From the NCBI GenBank assembly GCA_903872555.1, contig CAIQLE010000121.1:1-7930 (forward strand): a stretch of 7,930 nucleotides of DNA, written 5' to 3'. Each line of letters starts with the position of its first letter. The stretch's first letter is position 1. The notes beneath the pieces were generated by a model. That model saw only the letters and a list, made by a program, of their open reading frames with translations, was not told where the DNA came from and ran no database searches. Shown here piece by piece: positions 1 to 6,215 of this stretch. Position numbers and translations under genes: made by a program. This DNA comes from an uncultured bacterium. Its GTDB lineage: Bacteria; Pseudomonadota; Gammaproteobacteria; Burkholderiales; Burkholderiaceae_D.

Positions 1-3
1 GAT

Positions 4-636
4 CTATTTACCGCCAATCACCAGAGTCGGTGCGGTAATTTTATGCAGATCAGCACGCTGATCCATATCGCGCACAGCTGCACAGTTGGCGGCATAGCCT
101 TCGACCGAGGTGCTCGTCAGCATGGCTCTGACTCGCTCCACTTGAGCCTGTGCATGCGCCAGAAAATCTGCTGTGAACCAGCGATCCAGCACCGCATCAA
201 TCACGGAATCCATACCACTTTGACGCACTTGCGCAATGCGCGAATTCCACATCTCAGGCACGCCAATGGCGGCACTGGTATTACACAGCGCCAGACGGTC
301 TATGCGCTGAGCTGCATGCACACCGAGCCAGATGCCGGTCATGCCGCCCATGGACAAGCCACAAAAATGAGCGCGCTCCACCTTCAGATGATCCAGCAGG
401 GAGATCACATCTCCCCCCAGTTTCGCAATGCTATATGGTCCGGGCGTCACTTCAGACTGGCCATGACCCCGAGTGTCATAACGCAGGACACGAAAATGCT
501 CGGTCAGTGCCGGCATCTGTGGCAGCCACATATCCAATGTAGTGCCGAGTGAGTTAGACATCACCAGCACGGGAGCCGCTTCAGGGCCATCTAACTGGTA
601 ATGCAGCTTGCCATGTCCGGTATCCAGGATGGCCAT
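4..636 (-). CDS. pcaD: 3-oxoadipate enol-lactonase, C-terminally truncated or frameshifted
   Basis: Cytoplasmic alpha/beta-hydrolase that hydrolyses 3-oxoadipate enol-lactone to 3-oxoadipate. The N-terminus (MAILDTGHGKLHYQLDGP), the oxyanion-hole segment SNSLGTTLDMW, RYDTRGHGQS and the nucleophile elbow GLSMGG (Ser about residue 95) are typical of PcaD. I chose the ATG at 636 because CAGGAG lies 6 nt upstream and family proteins begin near this point; the frame stays open up to 723 but that part is unlike PcaD. The protein has only 210 residues where PcaD usually has about 260. It ends at a TAG right after PTLVIGGK, exactly where the family continues with the catalytic Asp and, further on, the catalytic His. 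Either a real truncation, a one-base frameshift or sequence error near position 4, or an edge effect. It is last in the visible operon, 52 bp after pcaB. Family assignment is secure; integrity is not. Confidence 0.88.
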   Translation of the reverse strand: MAILDTGHGKLHYQLDGPEAAPVLVMSNSLGTTLDMWLPQMPALTEHFRVLRYDTRGHGQSEVTPGPYSIAKLGGDVISLLDHLKVERAHFCGLSMGGMTGIWLGVHAAQRIDRLALCNTSAAIGVPEMWNSRIAQVRQSGMDSVIDAVLDRWFTADFLAHAQAQVERVRAMLTSTSVEGYAANCAAVRDMDQRADLHKITAPTLVIGGK

Positions 637-642
637 ATGTCG

Positions 643-647
643 CTCCT
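643..647 (-). promoter_or_regulatory. Ribosome binding site fixing the pcaD start
   Basis: AGGAG on the minus strand, 6 nt before the ATG at 636. It supports that start over the in-frame start candidates nearer pcaB (up to position 723), which would overlap the end of pcaB. It lies directly after a T7 run that follows a small hairpin. Confidence 0.7.
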
Positions 648-649
648 GT

Positions 650-679
650 AAAAAAAGCATGCAGGCCTGAAACGGCCTG
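650..679 (-). terminator. Small hairpin plus T-run between pcaB and pcaD
   Basis: On the minus strand a perfect 6-bp GC-rich inverted repeat, CAGGCC-GTTTCA-GGCCTG (679-662), is followed after 5 nt by seven T residues (656-650). This resembles a weak intrinsic terminator or attenuator between pcaB and pcaD. The stem is short and the spacer to the T-run is longer than ideal, so it may only give partial termination or protect an mRNA end. Confidence 0.35.
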
Positions 680-688
680 TTGAATGAA

Positions 689-2044
689 TCAGGATTTACG
701 CTGGCGGTGCGCTGCAAGCACACGATCTACGAAGGCACCTGATTCGCCTGCATAGGCCAGAGGATCAAAACATTGTTCAATTTCGGCGGCTGTCAGCATG
801 GCAGTTACTGCGGCATCAGCACGCACAACTTCCAGCAATGATTTTTTTGTCTCCAGTGCAGTATGGCAGGCTGACTCAACCCATGCATGCGCTGCCGCAC
901 GACCTAGGTGTTTAGCTAATGACTGAGATACGGCCTCAGCCATTACCAGCCCCTGCGTGAGATCAATATTGGCACGCATTTTTTCAGTATTGACTGACAG
1001 GCCAGCCAGCACCTCACGCATCTGCACCAACGCACCGCTGCACAGCGAAGCAATCTCGGGCAAGGTATCCCACTCGGCCTGCCAGCCACCGAGAGCACGT
1101 TCGTGTTCATTCACCATCGCAGACAGCATGGTGGACACCAGTGCAGGAACACGCACTGCGGCCGCCAGTGCAGCTGCACAGCCGACAGGATTGCGTTTGT
1201 GCGGCATGGTGGACGAGCCGCCGCGACCAGTAGCAACAGGCTCGGCCAGTTCGGCGACTTCGGTCTGGCTTTGTAATGAGATATCGCGTGCAATCTTGCC
1301 CAGCGTGCCTGTCAACAAGCCCAGTACGGTCGCCACTTCAGCCACGCGATCGCGATGAGCATGCCATGGCAAATGCGGCAGTTGCAGTTGCAGCGCCTGA
1401 GCCAGCGCTGTGGCTACCGGCAGACCACGGTTACCCAAACTGGCCAGCGTGCCGGCGGCGCCACCAAATTGCAGCACGCTGATACGCGCTCGCAATTGCA
1501 CAATTCGCTCCTGATGACGCAGTACGGCATCTAACCATCCGGCCGCCTTGACACCAAAAGTCACGGGCAAGGCATGCTGCATCCAGGTACGACCCATCAT
1601 GGGCGTATTGCGGTGATGATGCGCAAGACCAGCCAGTACATCAGCCAGTTCAGCCAGATCAACTGTCATTAAGTCTAGTGCCTGACGTAATTGCAGCATC
1701 ATGCCTGTATCAATCACGTCCTGACTGGTGGCACCCCAGTGCACATAGCCGGCCGCCTCTGAATTTTTTGCAGCGACTGCTGCCGTCAATTGTCTGACCA
1801 GTGGAATCGCAAGATTGCCTGCATCATGCGCCGCTTCAGCCAGTGCAGCCAGATCGATCTGGCTGACCTGACAAGCTGCTGCGATGGCTGTGACTGCAGA
1901 GGAAGGAATTACATCTTCAGCGGCAAGGGCATGCGCCAGCGCCGCTTCAAAATCCAGCATGCACTGAACCGTATTCTCGCCGGAGAAGATGCGCTGCATG
2001 CCTGCGCTGGAAAACATGGAGGCCGTCAGAGTAGTTGCTGGCAT
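689..2044 (-). CDS. pcaB: 3-carboxy-cis,cis-muconate cycloisomerase
   Basis: Cytoplasmic enzyme of the fumarase/aspartase superfamily that converts 3-carboxy-cis,cis-muconate to 4-carboxymuconolactone, the second step after protocatechuate ring opening. The 451-residue product matches the usual PcaB length of about 450. Superfamily landmarks are present in order: HWGATSQD at about residues 102-109, an all-helical core, and the signature GSSTMPHKRNP at about 276-286. The C-terminal segment DPLAYAGESGAFVDRVLA is typical of PcaB. I chose the ATG at 2044, 19 nt after the pcaG stop, because it gives the family N-terminus (TASMFSSAGMQRIFS). An in-frame start at 2101 would add 19 residues overlapping pcaG and looks unlike the family. 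No strong Shine-Dalgarno is visible before 2044, so translation may be coupled to pcaG. Confidence 0.95.
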   Translation of the reverse strand: MPATTLTASMFSSAGMQRIFSGENTVQCMLDFEAALAHALAAEDVIPSSAVTAIAAACQVSQIDLAALAEAAHDAGNLAIPLVRQLTAAVAAKNSEAAGYVHWGATSQDVIDTGMMLQLRQALDLMTVDLAELADVLAGLAHHHRNTPMMGRTWMQHALPVTFGVKAAGWLDAVLRHQERIVQLRARISVLQFGGAAGTLASLGNRGLPVATALAQALQLQLPHLPWHAHRDRVAEVATVLGLLTGTLGKIARDISLQSQTEVAELAEPVATGRGGSSTMPHKRNPVGCAAALAAAVRVPALVSTMLSAMVNEHERALGGWQAEWDTLPEIASLCSGALVQMREVLAGLSVNTEKMRANIDLTQGLVMAEAVSQSLAKHLGRAAAHAWVESACHTALETKKSLLEVVRADAAVTAMLTAAEIEQCFDPLAYAGESGAFVDRVLAAHRQRKS

Positions 2045-2063
2045 AGGTGCTTGTCTGTTTGGA

Positions 2064-2633
2064 TCAGAGTTCAAAGAAAACGGTTTCGTTTTCTCCGCCA
2101 CCCATCACGATAGTCCATTCGAGCACGCCTTGCTGACCGCTTTTCGTATTCGCAATCAGTGTGGCACGGCGTGCAGCAGGCACCTGCTGTAGCACGGCAT
2201 CAGCCGCATGTTCATCACCGGGAAAATAGAGCCGTGTAACTAACTGCTTGAGCAGACCACGCGCGAACACACTCACCATGATGTGCGGCGCCTGCGGCTT
2301 GCCATGGGCATCAGGAACGCTGCCCGGTTTAATGGTGGAAAAACGGAATCTACCTTCAGCATCGGTAGGCGTGCGGCCAAAACCCAGAAAGCCTGCATCT
2401 AAAGGCAATGCACGCGCGTCATCGGTATGCGCATATTTGCCGTGCGAATTCGCCTGCCAGATCTCGACCACGCCATCGGGTACAGGCTCGCCATCGGCGT
2501 CCAGCACACGGCCTTCAATCACCACTCGCTCGCCGGCAACACCGGCAGCGGCCAGTTCGGTCGTGTTGAGCCAGTCAAGTCCGATATGCAGATAGGGGCC
2601 GACGGTCTGTGAAGGTGTGAGTGGAAGCGTCAT
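2064..2633 (-). CDS. pcaG: Protocatechuate 3,4-dioxygenase, alpha subunit
   Basis: Alpha subunit of the non-haem Fe(III) intradiol dioxygenase that cleaves protocatechuate to 3-carboxy-cis,cis-muconate. The 189-residue product begins TPSQTVGPYLHIGL and carries VEIWQANSHGKY, GFGRTPTDAEGRFRF, the KPG...APHI...FARGLL block and the end ENETVFFEL, all characteristic of PcaG. The region equivalent to the beta-subunit iron site lacks the full Tyr/Tyr/His/His set, as expected because only the beta subunit binds iron. The ATG at 2633 lies 1 nt after the pcaH stop, with GGAG 7 nt upstream inside the end of pcaH. This spacing implies translational coupling and equal subunit synthesis. A longer open frame up to 2726 overlaps pcaH and is not family-like. 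Confidence 0.96.
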   Translation of the reverse strand: MTLPLTPSQTVGPYLHIGLDWLNTTELAAAGVAGERVVIEGRVLDADGEPVPDGVVEIWQANSHGKYAHTDDARALPLDAGFLGFGRTPTDAEGRFRFSTIKPGSVPDAHGKPQAPHIMVSVFARGLLKQLVTRLYFPGDEHAADAVLQQVPAARRATLIANTKSGQQGVLEWTIVMGGGENETVFFEL

Positions 2634-2634
2634 C

Positions 2635-3336
2635 TTAAGTCTCCATGGGCGTCGCATTGCGACCGCGCAGCACGATATCAAATTTAAAGCCCAGTGCATG
2701 TTCAGGCTCGGTGAGAGCGAGTTCAAAACTGGAAATCATGCGCTGACGCGCACCATCCGGCACGCTGTGATAAATCGGATCAAATGCCAGCAGCGGGTCA
2801 CCGGGAAAATACATTTGTGTCACTAGCCGGGTCGCAAAGGCATTCCCGAACAAGGAAAAATGAATATGCGCAGGGCGCCATGCATTCGGATGATTGCGCC
2901 AGGGGTAGGCACCGGGACGGATGGTGAGGAAACGGTAGTTGCCGTTGGCGTCAGTCATGGTGCGGCCGGTGCCGGTAAAGTTAGGGTCCAGTGGCGCATC
3001 ATGGGTATCACGCTTGTGCTGATAACGGCCTGCGGCATTGGCCTGCCAGAGTTCGATCAGGGTATTCGGCACAGCACGGCCATCTTCATCCAGCACGCGC
3101 CCACTGACGATAATGCGCTCACCGATAGGTTCGCCCGCATGCTGGCGCGTCAGGTCAGCATCTTCTGCCCGCACACGGTCATTCCCGAACACAGGGCCGG
3201 TGATTTCAGATAAAGATTGCGGCAACAGGATCAGCGGCTGCGAAGGTGAACGCTTCACCGTCGAGCCATAGTCGGGATAAAGATAATCAGAATGACTACC
3301 CGCTGCAGGCTTGCGGTAAGGTCTGAGGTCAGACAT
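2635..3336 (-). CDS. pcaH: Protocatechuate 3,4-dioxygenase, beta subunit (iron-binding)
   Basis: Beta subunit of protocatechuate 3,4-dioxygenase, holding the catalytic Fe(III). The 233-residue length fits PcaH. All four expected iron ligands can be seen: Tyr105 in GRYQHK, Tyr144 in AYPW, and His157 and His159 in RPAHIHFS. Arg154 corresponds to the conserved active-site Arg. The PcaH-type N-terminal arm (residues 1-50, with YPDYGSTVKRSP) packs against PcaG in known structures. The ATG at 3336 is preceded by AAGGA about 5 nt upstream. A 156-bp gap with two hairpins separates it from pcaF, so pcaHGBD could be a distinct expression unit within the cluster. The beta-then-alpha order (HG) is the usual one. 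Confidence 0.97.
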   Translation of the reverse strand: MSDLRPYRKPAAGSHSDYLYPDYGSTVKRSPSQPLILLPQSLSEITGPVFGNDRVRAEDADLTRQHAGEPIGERIIVSGRVLDEDGRAVPNTLIELWQANAAGRYQHKRDTHDAPLDPNFTGTGRTMTDANGNYRFLTIRPGAYPWRNHPNAWRPAHIHFSLFGNAFATRLVTQMYFPGDPLLAFDPIYHSVPDGARQRMISSFELALTEPEHALGFKFDIVLRGRNATPMET

Positions 3337-3375
3337 ACGGTTCCTTGTCTCGGAAAATTTTTATCGTTTTACAGC

Positions 3376-3405
3376 TTCATTTTCGCTGATGCGACAGAAA
3401 ATGAA
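3376..3405. repeat. Perfect 9-bp inverted repeat upstream of pcaH
   Basis: TTCATTTTC (3376-3384) and GAAAATGAA (3397-3405) are perfect inverted repeats around a 12-nt spacer. Beyond a small internal loop the pairing continues with CAG (3372-3374) against CTG (3408-3410). On the pca transcript this forms an AU-rich hairpin in the pcaH leader, starting about 40 nt before the ATG. It could be a protein-binding operator or an mRNA stability element. Function is unknown. Confidence 0.5.
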
Positions 3406-3435
3406 AACTGCTGGCCTGCATCCTGCACGCCAGCA
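3397..3435 (-). terminator. Terminator-like hairpin between pcaF and pcaH
   Basis: Reading the minus strand, 3435-3409 forms a stem of 7 bp including GCTGGC/GCCAGC, one G-G mismatch, then TGCA/TGCA closed by a 3-nt loop. It is followed at once by GTTTTCATTTTC, with 8 T residues in 12. This is the shape of an intrinsic terminator or attenuator 58 nt downstream of the pcaF stop. Its T-rich tail is also one arm of the neighbouring 9-bp repeat. It may cause partial termination after pcaIJF or mark a 3' end between pcaF and pcaH mRNAs. Confidence 0.5.
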
Positions 3436-3492
3436 TGAAGCCAGAACCATTCACTGCTGAATTCTTGGTTTACTTCAGTCTTGGCCCAAGGC

Positions 3493-4695
3493 TCAGACCC
3501 GTTCAATCAATACGGCAATGCCCTGCCCCACGCCTATGCACATGGTGCACAGAGCATAACGACCACCAGTCCGATGCAACTGGTACATGGCAGTCGTCAC
3601 CAGTCGTGCGCCACTCATGCCCAGTGGATGACCGAGGGCGATGGCACCGCCATTCGGGTTGACGCGGGGATCGTTGTCGGCAATACCCAGTTGGCGCAAT
3701 ACAGCAAGACCCTGGGCCGCAAAGGCTTCATTGAGTTCAATCACATCGATCTGGCTGAGGCTGATACCGGTTTGGTGCAGCAATTTCTGCACCGCGGGCA
3801 CAGGGCCTATGCCCATCACACGCGGCGCCACACCGGCTGTGGCCATGCCGACGACACGGGCTTTGGGTGTCAGGCCATGATGCGCAGCGCTGGCTTCATC
3901 CGCCAGCACCAAGGCACAGGCACCATCATTCACACCCGAAGCATTGCCTGCAGTAACGCTGCCATCGGGCCTGACCACGCCTTTCAGTTTGCCCAGCGCT
4001 TCCACGCTGGTGGCACGCGGATGCTCATCATGCAGCACCGTGATCGGCTCGCCTTTTTTCTGCGCAATGATGACAGGCACAATTTCATCACCCAGTATGC
4101 CTGCTGCCTGCGCAGCGGCTGCCTTGTTCTGGCTATGCACAGCAAACTGGTCCTGATCGGCACGACTGATCTGATAGTCCAGCGCGACATTCTCGGCTGT
4201 CTCAGGCATGGCATCCACGCCGTACAAGGCTTTCATTTGCGGATTGATAAAACGCCAGCCTATGGTGGTATCGAACATCTGCGCATTGCGTGAAAAAGCC
4301 GTATCAGCCTTGCCCATCACGAAGGGTGCACGTGTCATCGATTCCACACCACCCGCAATCATCAAACCTGCTTCACCTGATTTGATGGCACGTGCAGCAG
4401 TACCCAACGCATCCATGCCCGAGCCGCACAAACGATTGATGGTGGAGCCCGGCACTTGCAAGGGCAAGCCCGCCAGCAGCAAAGACATGCGCGCCACATT
4501 GCGATTATCTTCGCCAGCCTGATTGGCACAACCAAAGATCACTTCATCCACCGCAGACCAGTCCACCGTGGGATTACGTTCTTGCAGCGCACGCAAAGGG
4601 ATTGCCCCCAGATCATCAGCACGTACATCTTTTAATGCGCCGCCAAAGCGGCCTATCGGTGTGCGAATTGCGTCGCAGATAAATGCTTGTTTCAT
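3493..4695 (-). CDS. pcaF: 3-oxoadipyl-CoA thiolase (beta-ketoadipyl-CoA thiolase)
   Basis: Thiolase that splits 3-oxoadipyl-CoA with free CoA into succinyl-CoA and acetyl-CoA, the final step of the pathway. The 400-residue length fits PcaF/PaaJ. Catalytic residues are visible: the acylated Cys90 in NRLCGSGMDA, His356 in GGAIALGHPLGMSGAR and Cys386 in CTMCIGVGQG. VESMTRAPFVMGKA, which follows the active Cys, is characteristic of the oxoadipyl-CoA branch of thiolases. The ATG at 4695 gives the family N-terminus (KQAFICDAIRTPIGRFGG); the only upstream purine stretch is a weak CGGAA. It follows pcaJ by 42 nt, which supports use on 3-oxoadipyl-CoA rather than fatty-acid or phenylacetate intermediates. 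By sequence alone PaaJ would be the main alternative. Confidence 0.95.
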   Translation of the reverse strand: MKQAFICDAIRTPIGRFGGALKDVRADDLGAIPLRALQERNPTVDWSAVDEVIFGCANQAGEDNRNVARMSLLLAGLPLQVPGSTINRLCGSGMDALGTAARAIKSGEAGLMIAGGVESMTRAPFVMGKADTAFSRNAQMFDTTIGWRFINPQMKALYGVDAMPETAENVALDYQISRADQDQFAVHSQNKAAAAQAAGILGDEIVPVIIAQKKGEPITVLHDEHPRATSVEALGKLKGVVRPDGSVTAGNASGVNDGACALVLADEASAAHHGLTPKARVVGMATAGVAPRVMGIGPVPAVQKLLHQTGISLSQIDVIELNEAFAAQGLAVLRQLGIADNDPRVNPNGGAIALGHPLGMSGARLVTTAMYQLHRTGGRYALCTMCIGVGQGIAVLIERV

Positions 4696-4737
4696 GATGA
4701 ATTCCGTCTTTATGAATAGCGTATTTGAATGGTTTAA

Positions 4738-5376
4738 TCAGGCTGCCAGCAAAGGCATGCCCGTCAGGGATTGCAGCTCATCCAGACTCAGGCCTTCAGC
4801 CATATCGATCACGCGCAGACCTTCCGCTGTCACATCCATCGTGGCAAGGTCGGTATAAATACGCGCGACACAGGCCACACCGGTCAGAGGATAGGTGCAT
4901 TCCTTCACGATCTTGCTTTCACCTGTTTTTGTCTGATGCTCCATCATGACAAATACACGCTTGGCACCGATGGCCAGGTCCATGGCGCCGCCTACCGCTG
5001 GAATCGCATCCGGTGCACCGGTATGCCAGTTGGCCAGATCGCCCTTGGCCGACACCTGAAACGCGCCCAGCACACAGATATCAAGATGACCGCCGCGCAT
5101 CATCGCGAAAGAATCAGCGTGATGAAAATAAGCCCCGCCAGTCAGCAGCGTGACTGGCTGTTTGCCGGCATTGATCAGATCTTCATCTTCATCACCCGCA
5201 GCCGGCGCAGGCCCCATGCCCAGTATGCCGTTTTCGCTGTGCAGGAAAATCTCACGCGTGGGATCAAGATGATTCGCCACCATGGTGGGCAGGCCTATGC
5301 CGAGATTGACATAAGCACCTTCAGGAATATCACGCGCTACGCGCTGTGCAATTTCATCACGGGTAAAGCGTTTCAT
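4738..5376 (-). CDS. pcaJ: 3-oxoadipate CoA-transferase, subunit B
   Basis: Beta subunit of succinyl-CoA:3-oxoadipate CoA-transferase, which moves CoA from succinyl-CoA to 3-oxoadipate. The 212-residue protein has the family motif GIGLPTMVAN near residues 26-35 and the catalytic glutamate in HSENG (Glu48), which forms the glutamyl-CoA intermediate. LGAFQVSAKGDLANW and GGAMDLAIGAKRV are further class I CoA-transferase B blocks. Its ATG overlaps the pcaI stop by 4 nt (ATGA), and GGAGGTG 4 nt upstream inside pcaI serves as ribosome binding site, so the subunits are almost certainly translationally coupled. Scot, AtoA and CatJ homologues share this fold; the pca neighbourhood settles the substrate. 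Confidence 0.95.
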   Translation of the reverse strand: MKRFTRDEIAQRVARDIPEGAYVNLGIGLPTMVANHLDPTREIFLHSENGILGMGPAPAAGDEDEDLINAGKQPVTLLTGGAYFHHADSFAMMRGGHLDICVLGAFQVSAKGDLANWHTGAPDAIPAVGGAMDLAIGAKRVFVMMEHQTKTGESKIVKECTYPLTGVACVARIYTDLATMDVTAEGLRVIDMAEGLSLDELQSLTGMPLLAA

Positions 5377-6047
5377 TGGGCACCTCCGCCAACCTGAACA
5401 ATGCGCTGCACGAAGATACCAGGAGTGACAATGACTTCCGGATCCAGATCGCCCAGAGCCACCACCTCACTGACTTCTGCAATAGCGCATTTCGCTGCCA
5501 TCGCCATGATGGGGCCAAAATTGCGCGCCGCTTTTCGGTACACCAGATTGCCCCAGCGATCACCCTTCAGGGCTTTGATGAGCGCATAGTCAGCATGAAT
5601 CGGTGACTCCAGCACATAGTGACGCCCGTTGATGACGCGCGTCTCCTTGCCTTCGGCCAGCAGCGTGCCGTAACCCGTGGGCGAAAAAAAACCGCCTATG
5701 CCTGACCCGGCGGCACGTATGCGCTCGGCCAGATTGCCTTGGGGTGTGAGTTCCAATTCGACCTTTCCGCTGCGATAGAGCGCATCAAAGACATGCGAAT
5801 CTGATTGACGCGGAAATGAGCAAATGATTTTACGCACCCGTCCTGCAGCCAGGAGTGCCGCCAATCCGGTGTCTCCATTGCCAGCATTGTTATTGACGAT
5901 GGTGAGTTCGCGTGCGCCCTGTTGAATCAAGGCATCGATCAGGGCTTTAGGCATGCCGGCATTGCCAAAGCCGCCAATCATGATGGTGGCTCCATCGGAT
6001 ATACCGGCGACTGCCTGAGCAAGATCCGGAACAATTTTATTTACCAA
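5373..6047 (-). CDS. pcaI: 3-oxoadipate CoA-transferase, subunit A (probable TTG start)
   Basis: Alpha subunit partnering PcaJ in 3-oxoadipate activation. Family blocks in order: GGFGNAGMP at about residues 25-33, NNNAGNG at 52-58, CSFPRQSDSHVFD, PQGNLAERIRAAGSGIGGFF, GKETR and RKAARNFGPIMAMAAK; these are very close to Pseudomonas PcaI. No ATG lies near the expected start. I chose the TTG at 6047, which gives (M)VNKIVPDLAQAV, aligning with the MINK-type start of PcaI. It has GAGGT 7 nt upstream and yields 224 residues, close to the family's about 230. A GTG at 6056 overlaps that Shine-Dalgarno and is less likely. The frame stays open back to about 6314, but that stretch is not PcaI-like and covers the operator region. 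First gene of the operon. Confidence 0.93.
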   Translation of the reverse strand: MVNKIVPDLAQAVAGISDGATIMIGGFGNAGMPKALIDALIQQGARELTIVNNNAGNGDTGLAALLAAGRVRKIICSFPRQSDSHVFDALYRSGKVELELTPQGNLAERIRAAGSGIGGFFSPTGYGTLLAEGKETRVINGRHYVLESPIHADYALIKALKGDRWGNLVYRKAARNFGPIMAMAAKCAIAEVSEVVALGDLDPEVIVTPGIFVQRIVQVGGGAQ

Positions 6048-6054
6048 ACGAGGC

Positions 6055-6059
6055 ACCTC
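6055..6059 (-). promoter_or_regulatory. Ribosome binding site fixing the TTG start of pcaI
   Basis: GAGGT on the minus strand, followed by 7 nt (GCCTCGT) and then TTG. It is the only good Shine-Dalgarno near the conserved N-terminus of PcaI, so it decides the start codon. Confidence 0.65.
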
Positions 6060-6104
6060 AGAAAAATGATGGCTTTGACGGCGAGATGGATATTCCCACC
6101 GAAT

Positions 6105-6127
6105 AAATGTTCGGCAATCGAACATTT
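6105..6127. promoter_or_regulatory. Palindromic operator 1, probable PcaR site
   Basis: Perfect 9-bp inverted repeat AAATGTTCG-GCAAT-CGAACATTT, ending 57 bp before the pcaI start. Its core GTTCG-N5-CGAAC is repeated at 6201-6215. From memory the P. putida PcaR site is a 15-bp GTTCGATAATCGCAC element, which matches this core well. It overlaps a candidate -10 (TAAAAT, 6129-6124), consistent with a regulator acting inside the pcaIJ promoter. A further GAACAT copy lies at 6139-6144, within a weaker TGTT-N5-AACA repeat (6131-6143). Assignment to PcaR is inference from motif and location. Confidence 0.7.
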
Positions 6128-6200
6128 TACTGTTGATAGAACATAATTGAGAGTGTAGCGTTAGCATTACTGCAGAACAAGATGACAGCGCAAAATTAGT

Positions 6201-6215
6201 GTTCGATGCCCGAAC
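6201..6215. promoter_or_regulatory. Palindromic operator 2, probable PcaR site
   Basis: GTTCG-ATGCC-CGAAC, a perfect 5-bp inverted repeat with the same arm sequence and spacer length as operator 1. It matches the remembered P. putida PcaR element at 11 of 15 positions. It lies 213 bp before the pcaR ATG and about 150 bp before pcaI, so it could serve autoregulation of pcaR, cooperative binding with operator 1, or both. Confidence 0.6.

Noticed and set aside
1..4. GATC at the very first bases as a cloning junction
   Set aside because: A four-base site is common by chance and one edge proves nothing, though it remains a possible reason for the odd end of pcaD.
2045..2101. Longer pcaB start at 2101
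   Set aside because: It overlaps pcaG by 38 bp and adds residues unlike PcaB; the ATG at 2044 gives the expected N-terminus and length.
3481..4293. Long plus-strand open frame (270 codons) opposite pcaF
   Set aside because: It is antisense to a gene with intact thiolase active-site motifs, its translation is rich in His, Arg and Thr with no recognisable domain, and it has no plausible promoter or ribosome binding site. It is a reading-frame shadow.
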